Position numbers and translations under genes: made by a program. Of a DNA stretch of 64,000 bases, positions 39,001 to 51,190 are shown one piece after another. The DNA is taken from NCBI GenBank assembly GCA_013396525.1, contig VWYX01000352.1, positions 620,759 through 684,758 of the forward strand. Direction: 5' to 3'. Each line of letters opens with the position of its first letter. Position 1 is the first letter of the stretch. This stretch comes from Chaetorhynchus papuensis. Taxonomy: Eukaryota; Chordata; Aves; Passeriformes; Rhipiduridae. The notes under the pieces were generated by a model. The model was not told the origin of the DNA, did not search any database, and saw only the letters and a program-made list of their open reading frames with translations.

Positions 39001-41348
39001 GCCAATCCAAGCACCAGCAGCCAGGCCAGGGCTCACAGCAGCCCAGCTAAAAAAAATTGCATTGCAAATCACGGTGCTGGTGCCTCATTGCTATTCTGGC
39101 TCAGAACTGCTCTAAGAAAGAAATTTATTCTGAGTCAGAACTAGTTCAGTAGGAATGGTCCGAGCACTAAGTGATGAGAAAACTGCATGTCTGTGGTGGA
39201 TGCATAAGCTCTTGTTAGATGTGGGAGATGCAAAGGGGAGAAATAGATTCAGTTGCCATCTCTTCCAATTACAAACTATGAAAGTATAGAGCACACTTTG
39301 TGATTATGATAGAGTATTAGAAATTAAGTTCCAGGAAGTCCCTGCTGACTGTACATACCCTGAGTGCAGAAACCCCAGTTTTTCAAAGGGTAATAAATCT
39401 TGAAGGAAGGGAATGGGGAAGGGAGAACCAAGAGAGGAAACTTTGGGTAGAGACTTCTGCAACTGGTCAACCAAGTCATACTCCTGATGTAGCAACTAGT
39501 CCCATGTCAAAGCACAAGAGCCACAAAGTATTTAAATTAAAAATAGCTATTTTTTTCTCTCTTTCCCCCCCTTCTTTTTAGTTTCATTTTATTAATGACT
39601 GGGCCATTTTTGCTGTAATTACCATAACAAACTAGCTGAGGCAGACACTAGCATGAAGATTTTTGCATTAAATTTTTAAACCTAGGCAAGTATTAAACAA
39701 ATGAAAATGGGCCTGTAATACTACTGATCCTATATCCATAGCTGTCACACTCTTCCTTGGGAAATACTGTTCCTTTGCAAAGACCAAACCATTTGTAAAT
39801 GGCATATGAGTGTCTTTTAGAAAGAAAATATTTTCGAAACATTTTGCCACACAATACATAATAACTTTATTTTAAATGCCATCCAATTTTAACTTCACTC
39901 AATGCCTGTCTGTAATATTGGCATAAGCTACAATGAAGATCCCAGAGATGGCGTATTTGTACCGCAAAATAAGTTTAAAAGTAATTTAATCATATTCTAA
40001 AAATTAAGGTCTACCTTTTGAAAAATTCTTAAATATTCACTACTCACCAAAAGAAAAAACACAAATGTGAGATTATTTTGTTCAAGAAATAAGGCAGTCT
40101 TTTTTTTTAATGGTAGTTAGCAAAACTGGAAAAAACTTTCATCATCATTGTCTTGGTGGTCAAGAGGTTCCATTGAGAGGTCAAAGTGATTCTTTGCTGT
40201 AGTTAAGAAATAAAAGAAGATACTCTGAAGTATACTGCTGGACTCATGTCTCTACTCAGCTTTACATGAAATACACATTCATGCTGGCAGACAGAAAAAA
40301 TCACTTTGTGTCTATGTAGTAAAAGTATTCTCATGGAGAGTAGGAAAAGTAAATTTGTCTTTCGTGACACAAAGGAAGAAAGTGCACTAAGATCTCCCAC
40401 ATCTGAGCTAAACATTCTAGCATGTGCACTCTCACACAAAATGGATAGGGCAACACAACTATCATTTACATCGTCAGTCCAGTCCTTCCCCTTCTTTTTA
40501 ATTTTTTCTACTTTTCCTGAAGGCTTCTGTTTGGATAAGTCCATCCCAAACTGTGATTTGCTTTAAGTAAACCAAAAGCTGAGACCTAGACTGCATTTAG
40601 GAAAACAAAAAATGAGGTAAGTCCCTGATATTTTAAAAGAAAGCTTCTCCCAGAATAAGTAGCCTAAAAAAGACTTAGCATCAAGGAAGAATGCAACAAC
40701 GTATGATTTAGTGTCACTAGAGGTGACAACAGAGCTGTAAACTACAAACACCTAAAAGCTTACAATCCAAGCTGTCAAGCAAAGAACTCCCTGCAGGTTT
40801 AGACCATCTGGATAGCTCCAAACTTTTCTTAATCTCATTCAAAAAAGAACATGAACATGGATGTATAAGCAGTGGAGTCTCAAACAGGAATGGAGACACT
40901 ACTTAGCATCTACTACTTAGGTATTCAAATAACACATCCGATTTCTGCATCCACAAGTCAAAAATAACATCAGTATTCACTATGTAACCACCAAAGTACT
41001 CAAAAACATGACCTAAAGTGAGAGAATCAAGAAATTTCACCTTTTTAGTATAATGGATAGCTATATTACAGTCTATAAATATATACACAGGAAGACAAAA
41101 TCCATTTCAGTCTCACAGACAGAAGCATAACAAGACCCAGAGGCTACAAACTGAAGACAGACAAACTTAGAATTAACATCTTAATTACCAATGATGAGTA
41201 CCTCATTGAAAATTGTGATAGACACTCCCATCCTTGAAGTATGCTTTTTAGAAAGAACGGTAGAGGGTTTTTTTATCTTTAGAGAGACATGACCTAGTTC
41301 AAATGAGAAGAAACTAAGACAGCCATGAGGTCTCTGTTGTACAGTATG
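36031..41348. other. Non-coding AT-rich DNA
   Basis: No repeat or exon recognised. An intact 113-codon minus-strand frame with a real ATG (40203-40544) overlaps an 86-codon plus-strand frame. Neither has recognisable similarity, and frames of this length are expected a few times by chance in 64 kb of this composition. Confidence 0.5.
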
Positions 41349-41398
41349 CCAGGCTAGATGATCACAGTACTCCCTTCTGGCTTTTTAATCCATGAAAC
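41349..41398 (+). mobile_element. Ancient CR1-type 3' end scrap
   Basis: The stretch GGCTAGATGATCACAGTACT, CCCTTCTGGC and AATCCATGAA resembles the last 50 bases of old amniote CR1 elements, which read GACTAGATGACCACAATGGTCCC and end in a tATGA repeat in turtles and crocodilians. No 5' part is recognisable. Confidence 0.6.
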
Positions 41399-44300
41399 TG
41401 TGTACATTTCCATTTCAATGAAACTGCATCTTTCAATGAGCATTTTTTAAAGGAACAGCTTTCCAGTGAGCTCTAGTTGTGCCTTGAAGGCATAGCACTC
41501 TTTTGGTGGAGGCTTGTGAAAAACTTCTGGATAGCACAATATGGTGTTACTCTGAATGGAGGAAGCATTCAGTCCTTTCTGAGGCAGAGCTGGGACCAAG
41601 TACAGAACACAGTAGAATCTGCTCTGTTTAACATATTAATTTGAAAATTAACTCTTTGCAGCATCACACTGAATCAGTTTAAGCCCTCAGTTCCACCATC
41701 ATTTCATGAATTTGACAATCGCTTGGCATACCCTAATTTTTTGGTTGTGTTTACCAGATACTTTCTCTTAAATCACCATAGATTGGGGGGGTCTAATGTA
41801 AAAGCGTTAGCACTGGAACACGTTTGGATCAGGACTTCTGATTTCATTTCTTCAAAAAGGAATTCTATTTTTGTGCATCAAACTACATGGAAACCTGAAC
41901 CAGAAAAGGAAAAATGGATAACGTTGGGTAATTCACACAGAGTATTTCTTATTGCAACAAGACAAATCACTAGGGCAGACACTGCCTTCAGAGACCCTCT
42001 GGTTATGGAAATCTAACCAGTTCATTATTTTCCATCTGAGCTAAACCATTGCTTTATAATATTAGACAGCAAAAGAATTTTTTTAAATCCACCTTTTGGA
42101 GTTTTGAAGTCACTTATTTTGACAGTTAGCAATAAATTTAAACTAATCTGTTTTCAGTACAAAGCACAGAATGTTACTTATTCATATCTATTTCATTTCC
42201 TTACAGCAGTTTCCTTAATATGTTCTTGTGATTTTTATTATCTCATTTCAGATGTGCAAGGAATCAGACAAAAAATAAAAAAAGATTAAGATAATTCTGA
42301 CTGCTGACACACAGAAGTAAAACTCTAGATCCTTTACATGAAATTAATTTTTTCCGCAGGTAATACAACGAAGTGCACAAACCTTCAAGTTCAATGACAT
42401 AATAGCAGCTTAAATGCAGTTACCCAATAAACATAGTGTATAAAGACTTAAAACGCAAGCATATCTTAAAGGTAGAAAGGATAATCAGAATAGTTTACTA
42501 CCTTCTGAAAAGATCTCATTATATTGTGATTCAATCTCTGACTGCAATTTGTATGTGTGCATGCACTATGATCACATTTAACCTTGAGAAAATCCTGCAT
42601 CTGTTACATGCTTTCAGCAGGGGGTCCTTGCACTCGTAAATCTGAAAACCACATCTGACTTTATACTTCCTGTGATGCCAATGACGGCTCATGCAATTAT
42701 TTGTCTGCTTTTAGCTTAGTGTTTGTGAATAACTTCTTATTCCAGCTATTAGTTGTTATCTTTTTGTTAATATTTTTCATCATCATGTCTGTAGAGGTCA
42801 CTGTGATAGAAAGGGCAAATCATATAGAAAATATCTGTAGTCATGAATAAAGAGTTTGAAAATAACGTTATTTCTTTTTCACTGTTTCATCCACAATGTT
42901 ACCTCTCACAGTCTGACCTCAAATGTGTAACAATACCTGATGAGAGCATAAGAATAGCAACAACCACATGTTTCTCCATAATTGCTGTTTGTCAGTCATT
43001 TCTTCAGCATTAACAACATTCCAGACAACTCAAGGTCAACCATATCTTATGCAAAGGAAAAAACCCCTTCTTATCAAAAGAAATGGGCAAGACAACAAAA
43101 TCCATTGCCAGCTTCCAGATGAGTGCTTGATTCTGGCTCAGTTTTGTGCCCATAACTAAGGAAAGCAAAGCCATTGAGTAAATTCTGCCAGTATAAAATG
43201 GCAATCAAAGCAACTGAAAATATTGCTAATACAAGTTTTCCTTTATACATCAAGTCTGTGTTTTTGCACAGTGTTTTAATACAGAGAGTTAAACTAGTCC
43301 CCTGAGATGGCCATCTTTATAAATCTGACCTTAAAAGAGTTCTAGAGGATATTGATATGAAGACAATTCTCTAACAGTTTCTAGAGTGTATTAAAAAGTA
43401 TAAAATTACATATAAAATTACATAGCACCAATTTTCCACCTTCAATCTTACTAAATTTACCATTGAAACTGCTAAGAAATATTAACCTAAAAATAAATTG
43501 AATAAGACGGTGTTACAGATTTGATTAAGACCCTTACTAGGCCCACAAGGACTGAAGAATTTAGCTAAGTATTGTCTTAGAAGAGTCGCATGCAAAAGAA
43601 ACAGAAAGAGGATGAAACCAATCTAGAGAGAGTCTTGCAAAAACTGTCTCAAAAAAAAGTAACCATATATCACCAACTACAAGAATAATGTATCTTAGGG
43701 ATGTAAACAGGAATCATTGTTCGCCATTTTCACCAAGTGCTAGATAAAAGGGTAGGAAAGGAAGTATTCTATAGTTTGATTTCTCTTACTCTCAAATAGA
43801 TGAGATTTTATTCATTCTCCATAATAAGACATTTTTAGCAACAAAAAAAATAGTTCTAAATTTTTTGTAGAAAAATTAAAACAAACCCATGACAAAGCTA
43901 TCAGCTCAGGTTAGAAAGCATAAAATACTGCTTTACTCAAAGATGCAAATGCCATTCTAAAAAAGCTTTAGATTCTTTTTCATTAGAAAATTATTTTCAA
44001 ATTTAATACTGGACTATTCATCCTTTCTCTGGAGTACTAAAGGACAAGATTAATGTATTCCAATCTTTTGATGGAAGATTTTTAAAGAAAGATTTAGAAG
44101 GGTCTAATGCCATGAAGCACTTGGCAAGAACACCAGTTGACCTTATGCACCAATTGTTTCATGGTTTTTGGCACTGAAACTGTTTTTCTTCAGCTCCACA
44201 ATATGACCCCTGTTTCACTGCCAAAGCAGACCTTGACATTAAGAAAAGAAGTTCTGGTGGCAGCAGATTTTAGGGCATCAAAAATGGCAGATTTAACATC

Positions 44301-46584
44301 ATCAGTCTCATGAGAACACTGCAGTATGCTGATGGAATTTCCCCCCCAAAAATTGTTCGATATCAACCCATGGTTGCTCCTAAAAATTGTACCATTTGCT
44401 TTCTACCACAACACCATTCAGATTGATAAATTCTAAAACTTGCAAAAATGTATCTGGGTTTTTTCCTGTCTGAAGAACTATTGGTAACAAAGATGCACAT
44501 CTCAACAGGCAGACATCAACTAATGAAGCCGGACACCATGCTAAACACACTGTTATAAGTAACCTATGAAGTTTTACAGAGATTAAGTGGTAAGTGCTAC
44601 AAGCTCTGCTTGTCCAAGTTCCAGGTTTAGAATTATGATGTGCATTAACCAAATATGTTTGGACTCCATACAACAGGTTTTAAGCCTTGTCACGATAATA
44701 ATTCAGTGTATAATTAAATAATTAAATGCCAGATTAACTCTTAGCTCAAAGTCTCTTCCATGTATTGGAAAAAAAAGAAAGACATTCTAATGACAGAATA
44801 TCTAGGTGTAAAGGTATCATTATAATTAAATCATATAGCACAATAAATGTGTAACATATAAAATATGTTTGTTGTATATACATGTTGTTTTAGTTATTGT
44901 AAAGTGGCAGTCTACCTACAGAATCCCAGTGTTTAAAGCTGACTGACCATGTAATCACTGAAGGTCTCAGTGTTATGTGTAAGTGAACACAAGACACAAA
45001 ATAGGAAGGATCAAAAAGATGACAAGACAAAACAAAGAGAAAAAAGATTTAGAGACAACAAAGACTAAAACAACGTCACCTCTAAAATTTCATGCTTGTA
45101 TTAAATTTAATGATTTGAAGTTTTGTATATCTACACAGTACTCAGGGAAATATATAACTCTACATATTTTGACTGTATCTCATCTTCCTGACACTCTTCT
45201 GCTTGGGTATCCAGCTCACTGCAAACACTCGCTTAATTTTAATGGGTATGTAGCTCCAATGAAGTCACAATGAGTGAGGTGTTTGGTATATGGGTGTCTT
45301 TAATATGTAGCCTTTCTAAAGGAATCATCATTTCACATCTTTAAATAAACATCTCCTAGAGTGAAGTAGTGATTTAGTGTGGGAAGTTCAGGCAATTATA
45401 AGCTTATATTCAAGAGTTTAACAAACTAAACAACAGAAATAGTAGGCTTATATTGTATAATACTGGTAATCAGTATCTTCTCTAAAGGACAATTATTAGG
45501 TTTTTAAACCCTTTCTAAATAGGAAAAAAATATTATCCAAGATATTTGGTTGCTAGATTTCTGTTGAAATTCCATTAGAAAATTCCTTCACTGGACTTAA
45601 TGTAATGCAGCCATTCCAGAATAAGAGGACGTACTTGCTCAGCAGGGTGCTAATACTGCAAAGGGAATATAGATTTCTCTACATTATCTTTTCCACCATT
45701 CTTTAGAAGCACATAATACAACTACCTGGCAGCATACATACTCTATTCAATATTTTGAATAGGAAGAATAGAAAAGTTATGCAACTCCAAAACTGTGATC
45801 AAATCATGTGATGCAGGGGGTGTATTGCACCGGTAGGTGATAATAATTCTGTTCTCCCAAAGTTTCCTTTTTAATTTGTTAAGCACAGTAAGGATGTTCC
45901 ACAAGTCTTCCTTTGTCTGCCCCTTCACTACTACAGCAATAACCAGAGCACACCTAAAAGTGTAGGATTAGATCTTTCATCTTCAAATGTTTTGCCTTTA
46001 CAAATTTATTCTTCAGCTAGGCTGAGGCCATATGAGAAACATGTTGTCTTCTATGTCAGCTGGGCACCAACAAAGAAGTCAACAATGAATTAAGTACCCA
46101 TGCTTCTATTCACAACTACAAGCTCCACTGATTTATAGCAATGATTAAATAATCTTTATTTTATGGAAAATATGCATTGGAACTAAAGTGCACACATAAT
46201 TTTTTTCTGAAATGAATCTGACCAGAAGTTTGAAGCAGACTTACTGGTTCTACAGGAATCTTTTCAAAGTGGATGTGAAGAACTTAATTCTTCTCTCAGC
46301 GATGCTTAGCTAAGATGGTAAGTAAAGAACAAACAAACACACCTTGGAATACATTGCATCAAACTTCTGGTATGCATGAGACTGGAGCTTGTTTTCCTCT
46401 GCTTCTTTACTCCAAAGGAAACCATTAGAAGACATTTCTTCTATAAGTTTATGCTGCATTACATCACTAGAAAACACAAGTTACTATGCCCTTTATTGCC
46501 AGTGCTTGTTACCAAGATTATTAGGAATATATGATCAGAAATAGTGAGTTTAATGGAACATGTATTAACTTTAGCCGAATTTAC
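41399..46584. other. Non-coding AT-rich DNA
   Basis: Contains the 12-base tandem duplication at 43400-43423. The minus strand at 44090-44673 shows consecutive open stretches of 97, about 70 and 33 codons in changing frames. This could be a decayed coding relic or chance; no family is recognisable. Confidence 0.45.
43400..43423. repeat. Tandem duplication of a 12-base unit
   Basis: ATAAAATTACAT occurs twice, directly adjacent and identical, a typical replication-slippage product. Confidence 0.9.
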
Positions 46585-46740
46585 AGGATCACAGAATGTC
46601 TGAGGTTGAAAGGGACTTCTGGAGGTCATCTGGTCCAACCCCCCAGCTCGAGCAGGGCCATCTATTCTTCTACTGCAGTCATGCAACCATCCCACGACAT
46701 CTCAATGATCCCAACAAGATAATATCCCTGCAACTGCATA
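46585..46740 (-). mobile_element. CR1 LINE, 3' terminal fragment
   Basis: The plus strand reads GGATCACAGAATGTCTGAGG, GGTTGAAAGGGACTTCTGGA and TCTGGTCCAACCCC, the reverse complement of a CR1 3' end. The right boundary is vague. A second CR1 segment (ORF1) in the same orientation starts about 300 bases to the right; whether they once formed one element is unclear. Confidence 0.9.
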
Positions 46741-47044
46741 TAAATCTCTAATTTTCCTCATATTTATTCTCCACACTAGTGTACAGATCATTGTAGAGGC
46801 ATGCCAGCATGATGATTTCTCAGAAAAGGTCTGGGTTTTTGTTTTTTTTCAATAATGGCACTTTTCCATAAGGCACTTCCTTGTTTACACACAAATGCTT
46901 GAAATGTCCCCAGTTTAGCCTTGTTTTGTTGATTTTGTGCTCCCTTTCATTTACATCACCCCAAGCTTTTTGCTGTCAACCCTGACCATCACTCTCTCAC
47001 AGGGCTGGTGGTAACTCTTGCCCTTGTTGACATGAGTATTTGAA

Positions 47045-47650
47045 AGCCCTAATTATCAGGTCAGACTTTCTGCTGGCAAAGACACCGTTGGCCTGCTAAT
47101 GGGGGTGGATTCCAGTCTCTTCCAAGCAGGTGTTGGTCTTCAAGCAGGGTCCCACAGTCATAGAAACCCAATCTTGATTGCCACCCATAGCTCCATAACC
47201 AAACCCTGATGTGCATTACCCTTAGCCCTCCCTTTCCTTGCAGGACTGAGAACAAGAGCTGGGCCCCACATTGCTGCCTATTGCCTCCAGAGCTCTGCAG
47301 TCAGTTTTGGTACTCTCCAGGCTGCCTCCAGCAGTACCATTGGTACCCACATGGAAGAACAGCAGGAGGCAACACTCATAGGACTGGACAAGCTTTGGCA
47401 ACACAGTCCCGGATCCAGACCTCAGGCAAGCAGAAAACCTCTAGGCAACAGGTTGGGTTGGCAAACAGTTACCTCCAGCCCCCACTGCATGATGTCTCCA
47501 ACTTCTATTGCTCCCCGTTTCCTCCCATCAGTCTTGCACAGCTCAGGGTCAGCTGGCCCAGATGCTTTGCTGGAAAGCACATCTGGATCCTCCTCGGCTT
47601 TGAAGAATCTCTTTTTTTTCTCCCGCTAAAGCCTGTTTTCTGTTGCTGGG
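47045..47650 (-). pseudogene. CR1 LINE ORF1 fragment (SGNH/GDSL esterase domain), degraded
   Basis: On the minus strand the broken frames give LLLFFHVGTNGTAGGSLEST and, further on, LGFYDCGTLLEDQHLLGRDW. These match the conserved HVGTND block and the downstream LLGRDGIHL region of CR1 ORF1, whose protein carries an SGNH-type esterase domain thought to act in the retrotransposition particle. The upstream part (about 47400-47560) corresponds to the section between the nucleophile block and HVGTND. Stops and frameshifts are frequent, so the copy is dead. Bird CR1 copies are usually truncated before ORF1, so a 5' segment is uncommon. No ORF2 lies between this and the 3' scrap on its left. Confidence 0.75.
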
Positions 47651-48696
47651 CATCCAGTGTGCAACCACATTCTTAACTCCAGAACAAACAGTTCTAACTT
47701 TCCAGATACTGGGTAGTTAATCTCCTATAGAGGGCACAAAATCATGAATTTTTCTTTCAGAGAAACTACATCACAGATTATGCACACGGAATATACTTAA
47801 TTTTTGAACATTATTGATTAACAGGGACACTTCCTGTATTATCTTGATACTCTGAGTTACATGATTTATTATTTCTATGAAAGGGCTTTGGTTACCAGAC
47901 AAGCATTTATTATAAGGATGTAAAAATAACTGAAATAAACAAAATACTTTTTGTATATCCAATATTGCAAACTTCATTTTGTATAGTGAGTATTCCAAAG
48001 AATTAATGTTTGATATATGAGCCAATTAGACAAAAAGAACCATTCAATTTACTTTATAATAAATATATTTTATTCAAAGTGCCCTTGAAAGCAACTATAC
48101 ACATCCCGAGTGTTCCTTCCTATGTACTCTCTAATCCTTGCCAATGAAATTAGTCCTTATTGATTTCCTAGCTCACTAACAAAAATGTCAAAATAGAAGA
48201 GATAAATGAAAACAGTACTGACCTCTGTTCCTCTGTTTTGTACTTTTTGTTCTTCTTTACATATATGACAACTTTATTTATAAAGTCACTTTTTGTGCCT
48301 TTTTTTTTCAGATTTTCCAGTTTCTCTAACACTGTATTTAAGCACATCAGGATCTCACTACTGTTTTTAGTATTACCTGCTGAGGCTTACCTTCTGTTAG
48401 TTTAATGCATTTTAATACTGCACAGACCAGTGTGGAACTATCCTGCAAATTTTAGGTTCATCTCCATCACATGTACATTCCATTTTTCAGGAGACAATAG
48501 CATGTGTGGTCTGTATGGCAGTCATCTCTCCCAAAGCCAGACAGAAAAATGAATAATGATTTCTAGAAGTAGTCTGGCTATATGAATACTGAACTTTTTA
48601 TGGCTTCCCTTGATGTGGGATGTCAAAGAAAGTTTTAAATTTAGGAACTCCTGTCATTGGTTAACATAATAAAGCTATAAGCAGTAGAATGAGACT
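47651..48696. other. Non-coding DNA between CR1 fragments
   Basis: Unique AT-rich sequence with no gene or repeat recognised. Confidence 0.5.
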
Positions 48697-49745
48697 GAAT
48701 CACAGAATCATTTACTTGTTTGGTTTGGAAAGGACCTTTAAAGATCCTCTAGTCTACCCTGCAAGGAGCAGGGACACCTTCAACTAGATCAGGTTGCTTA
48801 GAGCCCTGTCCAACAGGACCTTGAATGTCTCCAGGGATGGAGCATCCACCATCTCTGGGCAACCGCCCCCACCCTAGTGTTTCACCATGCTCATTTTAAA
48901 AATCTTCTTCCTTGTATATAGTCTAAATTACCTTCTCAGTTTAAAACCATTTTCCCTTGTCCTATTGCAACAGACACTGGTAAAATATTTCTCCCCATCT
49001 TTCTTGTAGGCTCCCTTTAAGTACTGGAAGGGAGGATAAGGTCTCCTGAGAGTCTTCTCTTTTCCAGACTGAACAAACCCAATCCTCCTAGCCTTTCCTC
49101 ACAGGAGATGTGCTCCATCCCTCTGACCAACTTGGTGGCCCCTCTTCAGGGCCTGCTCCAAGAGGTCTATGTCTTTCCCGTGCTTTGGTCACCTTAGCTG
49201 GACACAGGTGGGTTCTCACCAGAGTGGAGGGGCAGGATCCCTTCTCTCACCATGCTGGCCCCGCTGCTTTGGATGTGGCCCAGGATACAATTTCTGGGCT
49301 GCAAGTGCACATTGTCAACTCATGTCCAGCCTCTTATCCATCAGCATCCCCAGATCCTTCTTGGCAAGGCTCCTCTTGATCTGTTCATCCTCCAGCCTGT
49401 AGTGATATTTGGGGCTGCCCTGACCCAGGTGCAACACTTGGCCCCGATTGAACCCCATGATATTCCCATGGGCCTGTTCCTCAGGCTTGTCCAGGTCCCT
49501 CTGGATGGCATCCCATCCGTCAGGCACATCAGCAGTACCACATAGCTTGGTGTCAGTGCAGACTTGCTGAGGGTGTACTCAATCCCATTGCCTGTGTCAT
49601 TGATGGAGACATTCAATAGCACTGGCCCCAGTCCATACCCCTGAGGGACACCACCTGTGTGACCCCAGTGTCCACCAGCACATGGAGTCACTGACCACTT
49701 CGCATTGGTCTTGTATTTTGTCATCTCCCCCAATGCTGGGACTCA
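48697..49745 (-). pseudogene. CR1 LINE, ORF2 (reverse transcriptase) C-terminal half and 3' end
   Basis: About 1 kb of minus-strand CR1. At the right the translation contains GVPQGYGLGPVLLNVSINDT, the reverse-transcriptase SGVPQGSVLGP block, followed by NGIEYTLSK, the stretch leading to the catalytic FADD motif. That motif is destroyed here by a frame change. The middle encodes the thumb and C-terminal region in several broken frames (plus-strand CTGGACACAGGTGGGTTCTC and CCTTTCCTCACAGGAGATGT are typical). The left end is the 3' terminus (plus-strand TGAATCACAGAATCATTTAC). It is 5' truncated inside ORF2 and inactive. All open frames on either strand here belong to this element. Confidence 0.93.
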
Positions 49746-50831
49746 ACCTCTTTCATCTGCTGCCAACTCTCTTTTAATTGCACAGCTGAAGGGACAAAAA
49801 CTCAAAAAAACCCAACCAAAAATGAAATAAACTCCACTTCATATTCTTATTTTCCTTAAGTCCTTCTGAAAAAATCTGTCATTTGCTTCAGTTGCACTCT
49901 TCTGTTTGCTCACAATTTTATGAATTTTAGAGATATAAGAGAAAATATTGAAGGAAGTTTAGGTGATCTTTCAATATAGCCTCTTTGGAACACTCCCTCT
50001 CTTTTGTAACTTTTTAGCAATTGTAGATTGGCTCTGATTTTTTTTTAATTAAGAGTATTCTCCACTGATCAAGAAACTCATGAGATTACTTTAGATTTTA
50101 CTTGTAGGTCACACAGCTATTAATTAGATAAGAAGTATCTTGTAAAATATTCTTGAATTACTTCATTTTTATTAGAATTATTAATTTTGCAAAATTATCT
50201 TAGAGTGCCCACATTTGATAATGTAGAAAGATGTGCAGATAACAATAGGAAAAGTATGTGCCATTATACTACGAATTATAATCCTGTATTTGAAAATTCT
50301 TCTGATTTTTGGTCACCTGAACATACACACACACACACACAAAAAGATTTAAAAAAAGAGCAATTAAATGAGTGAACGTAAGTGCAAAAAGTCTTAATTA
50401 CTTATCTATTATATAATTACAATGACATTGAAGGGCATCAGAGCTCTCTACAGAATACTGTAACCAACCACACACAAACACATACACATACCCACAAATA
50501 TGTATCCTTACCCTATATTCCTTTTTTATACATACATTTGGAAAAAAATTGGTCCTGCTACTTTTCCCCAAGACCATAGCAGTAAGTCTAGGCCGGTCCC
50601 CAGAATCACTACAACAAACAACTTTCAAGTTGCTCTTTAAACTATTTCTCCTTATTTTTGCCAACACTGTATCAAACACAGAAACTTTGTATTTAAAGTA
50701 CCTACATAAATTTCACAGAAAAATAGCTAGGCTTCTTCAAGAAGAAGCCCCAGGAACTTCTACATCCGGTCTCAAGCCTGTTCCAGCTGTTATGCTGTTA
50801 AGACAACTTAGAATTTAACAAGCTATGCTTT
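49746..50831. other. Non-coding DNA between CR1 fragments
   Basis: AT-rich sequence holding the (AC)n microsatellite and a degenerate AC tract; otherwise nothing recognised. Confidence 0.5.
50323..50340. repeat. (AC)n microsatellite
   Basis: About nine AC units. A second, degenerate CACACAAACACATACACA tract lies about 130 bases to the right, near 50470-50495. Confidence 0.9.
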
Positions 50832-51190
50832 ACAGAATCACAGGATGGATGCGGTTGGAAGGTACCACAGCGGGTCACGCAGTCCAGCCTGCCTGCCAGG
50901 GACATCCCAGAGCACATGGCACAGGATTGTGCCCAGACACTTCTTGAATATCTCCAGTGAAGGAGACTCCACAACCTCTCTGAGCAACCTGTTCCAGTGC
51001 TCAGTCACTTGCACAGTAAAGATGTTCTTCCTCATTTTCAGACGGAATTCCCTGTGCATCAGTTTCTGCCCACTGGTTGGTTGTCCACCAGCCTGCAAGT
51101 CCTTCTCTGCACAGCTGCTTTCCAGCAGGTCAGCCTCAGCCTGTGCTGGTACCTGGGGTAATTCTTTCCCAGGTGCAGGATGCTGCACTA
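50832..51190 (-). pseudogene. CR1 LINE, ORF2 C-terminus and 3' end
   Basis: The minus-strand translation keeps KNIFTVQVTEHWNRLLREVV and ESPSLEIFKK, the C-terminal signature of CR1 ORF2 (VTEHWNRLPREVVESPSLE). The left edge is the 3' terminus, plus-strand ACAGAATCACAGGATGG. An open frame of 116 codons survives in part, which suggests a moderately young insertion, but there is no start or reverse-transcriptase core. Confidence 0.93.

Noticed and set aside
40203..40566. Overlapping open frames on both strands, including a 113-codon minus-strand frame with a reasonable ATG context
   Set aside because: At about 64% A+T I estimate roughly one hundred or more frames of 60 codons and a few over 110 in 64 kb by chance. 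No domain, splice context or codon pattern sets these apart.
44090..44673. Minus-strand run of open stretches (97, about 70 and 33 codons) that might be a decayed gene
   Set aside because: The translation is not recognisable, the frame changes twice, and the lengths are near chance expectation. Recorded only as a possible relic.
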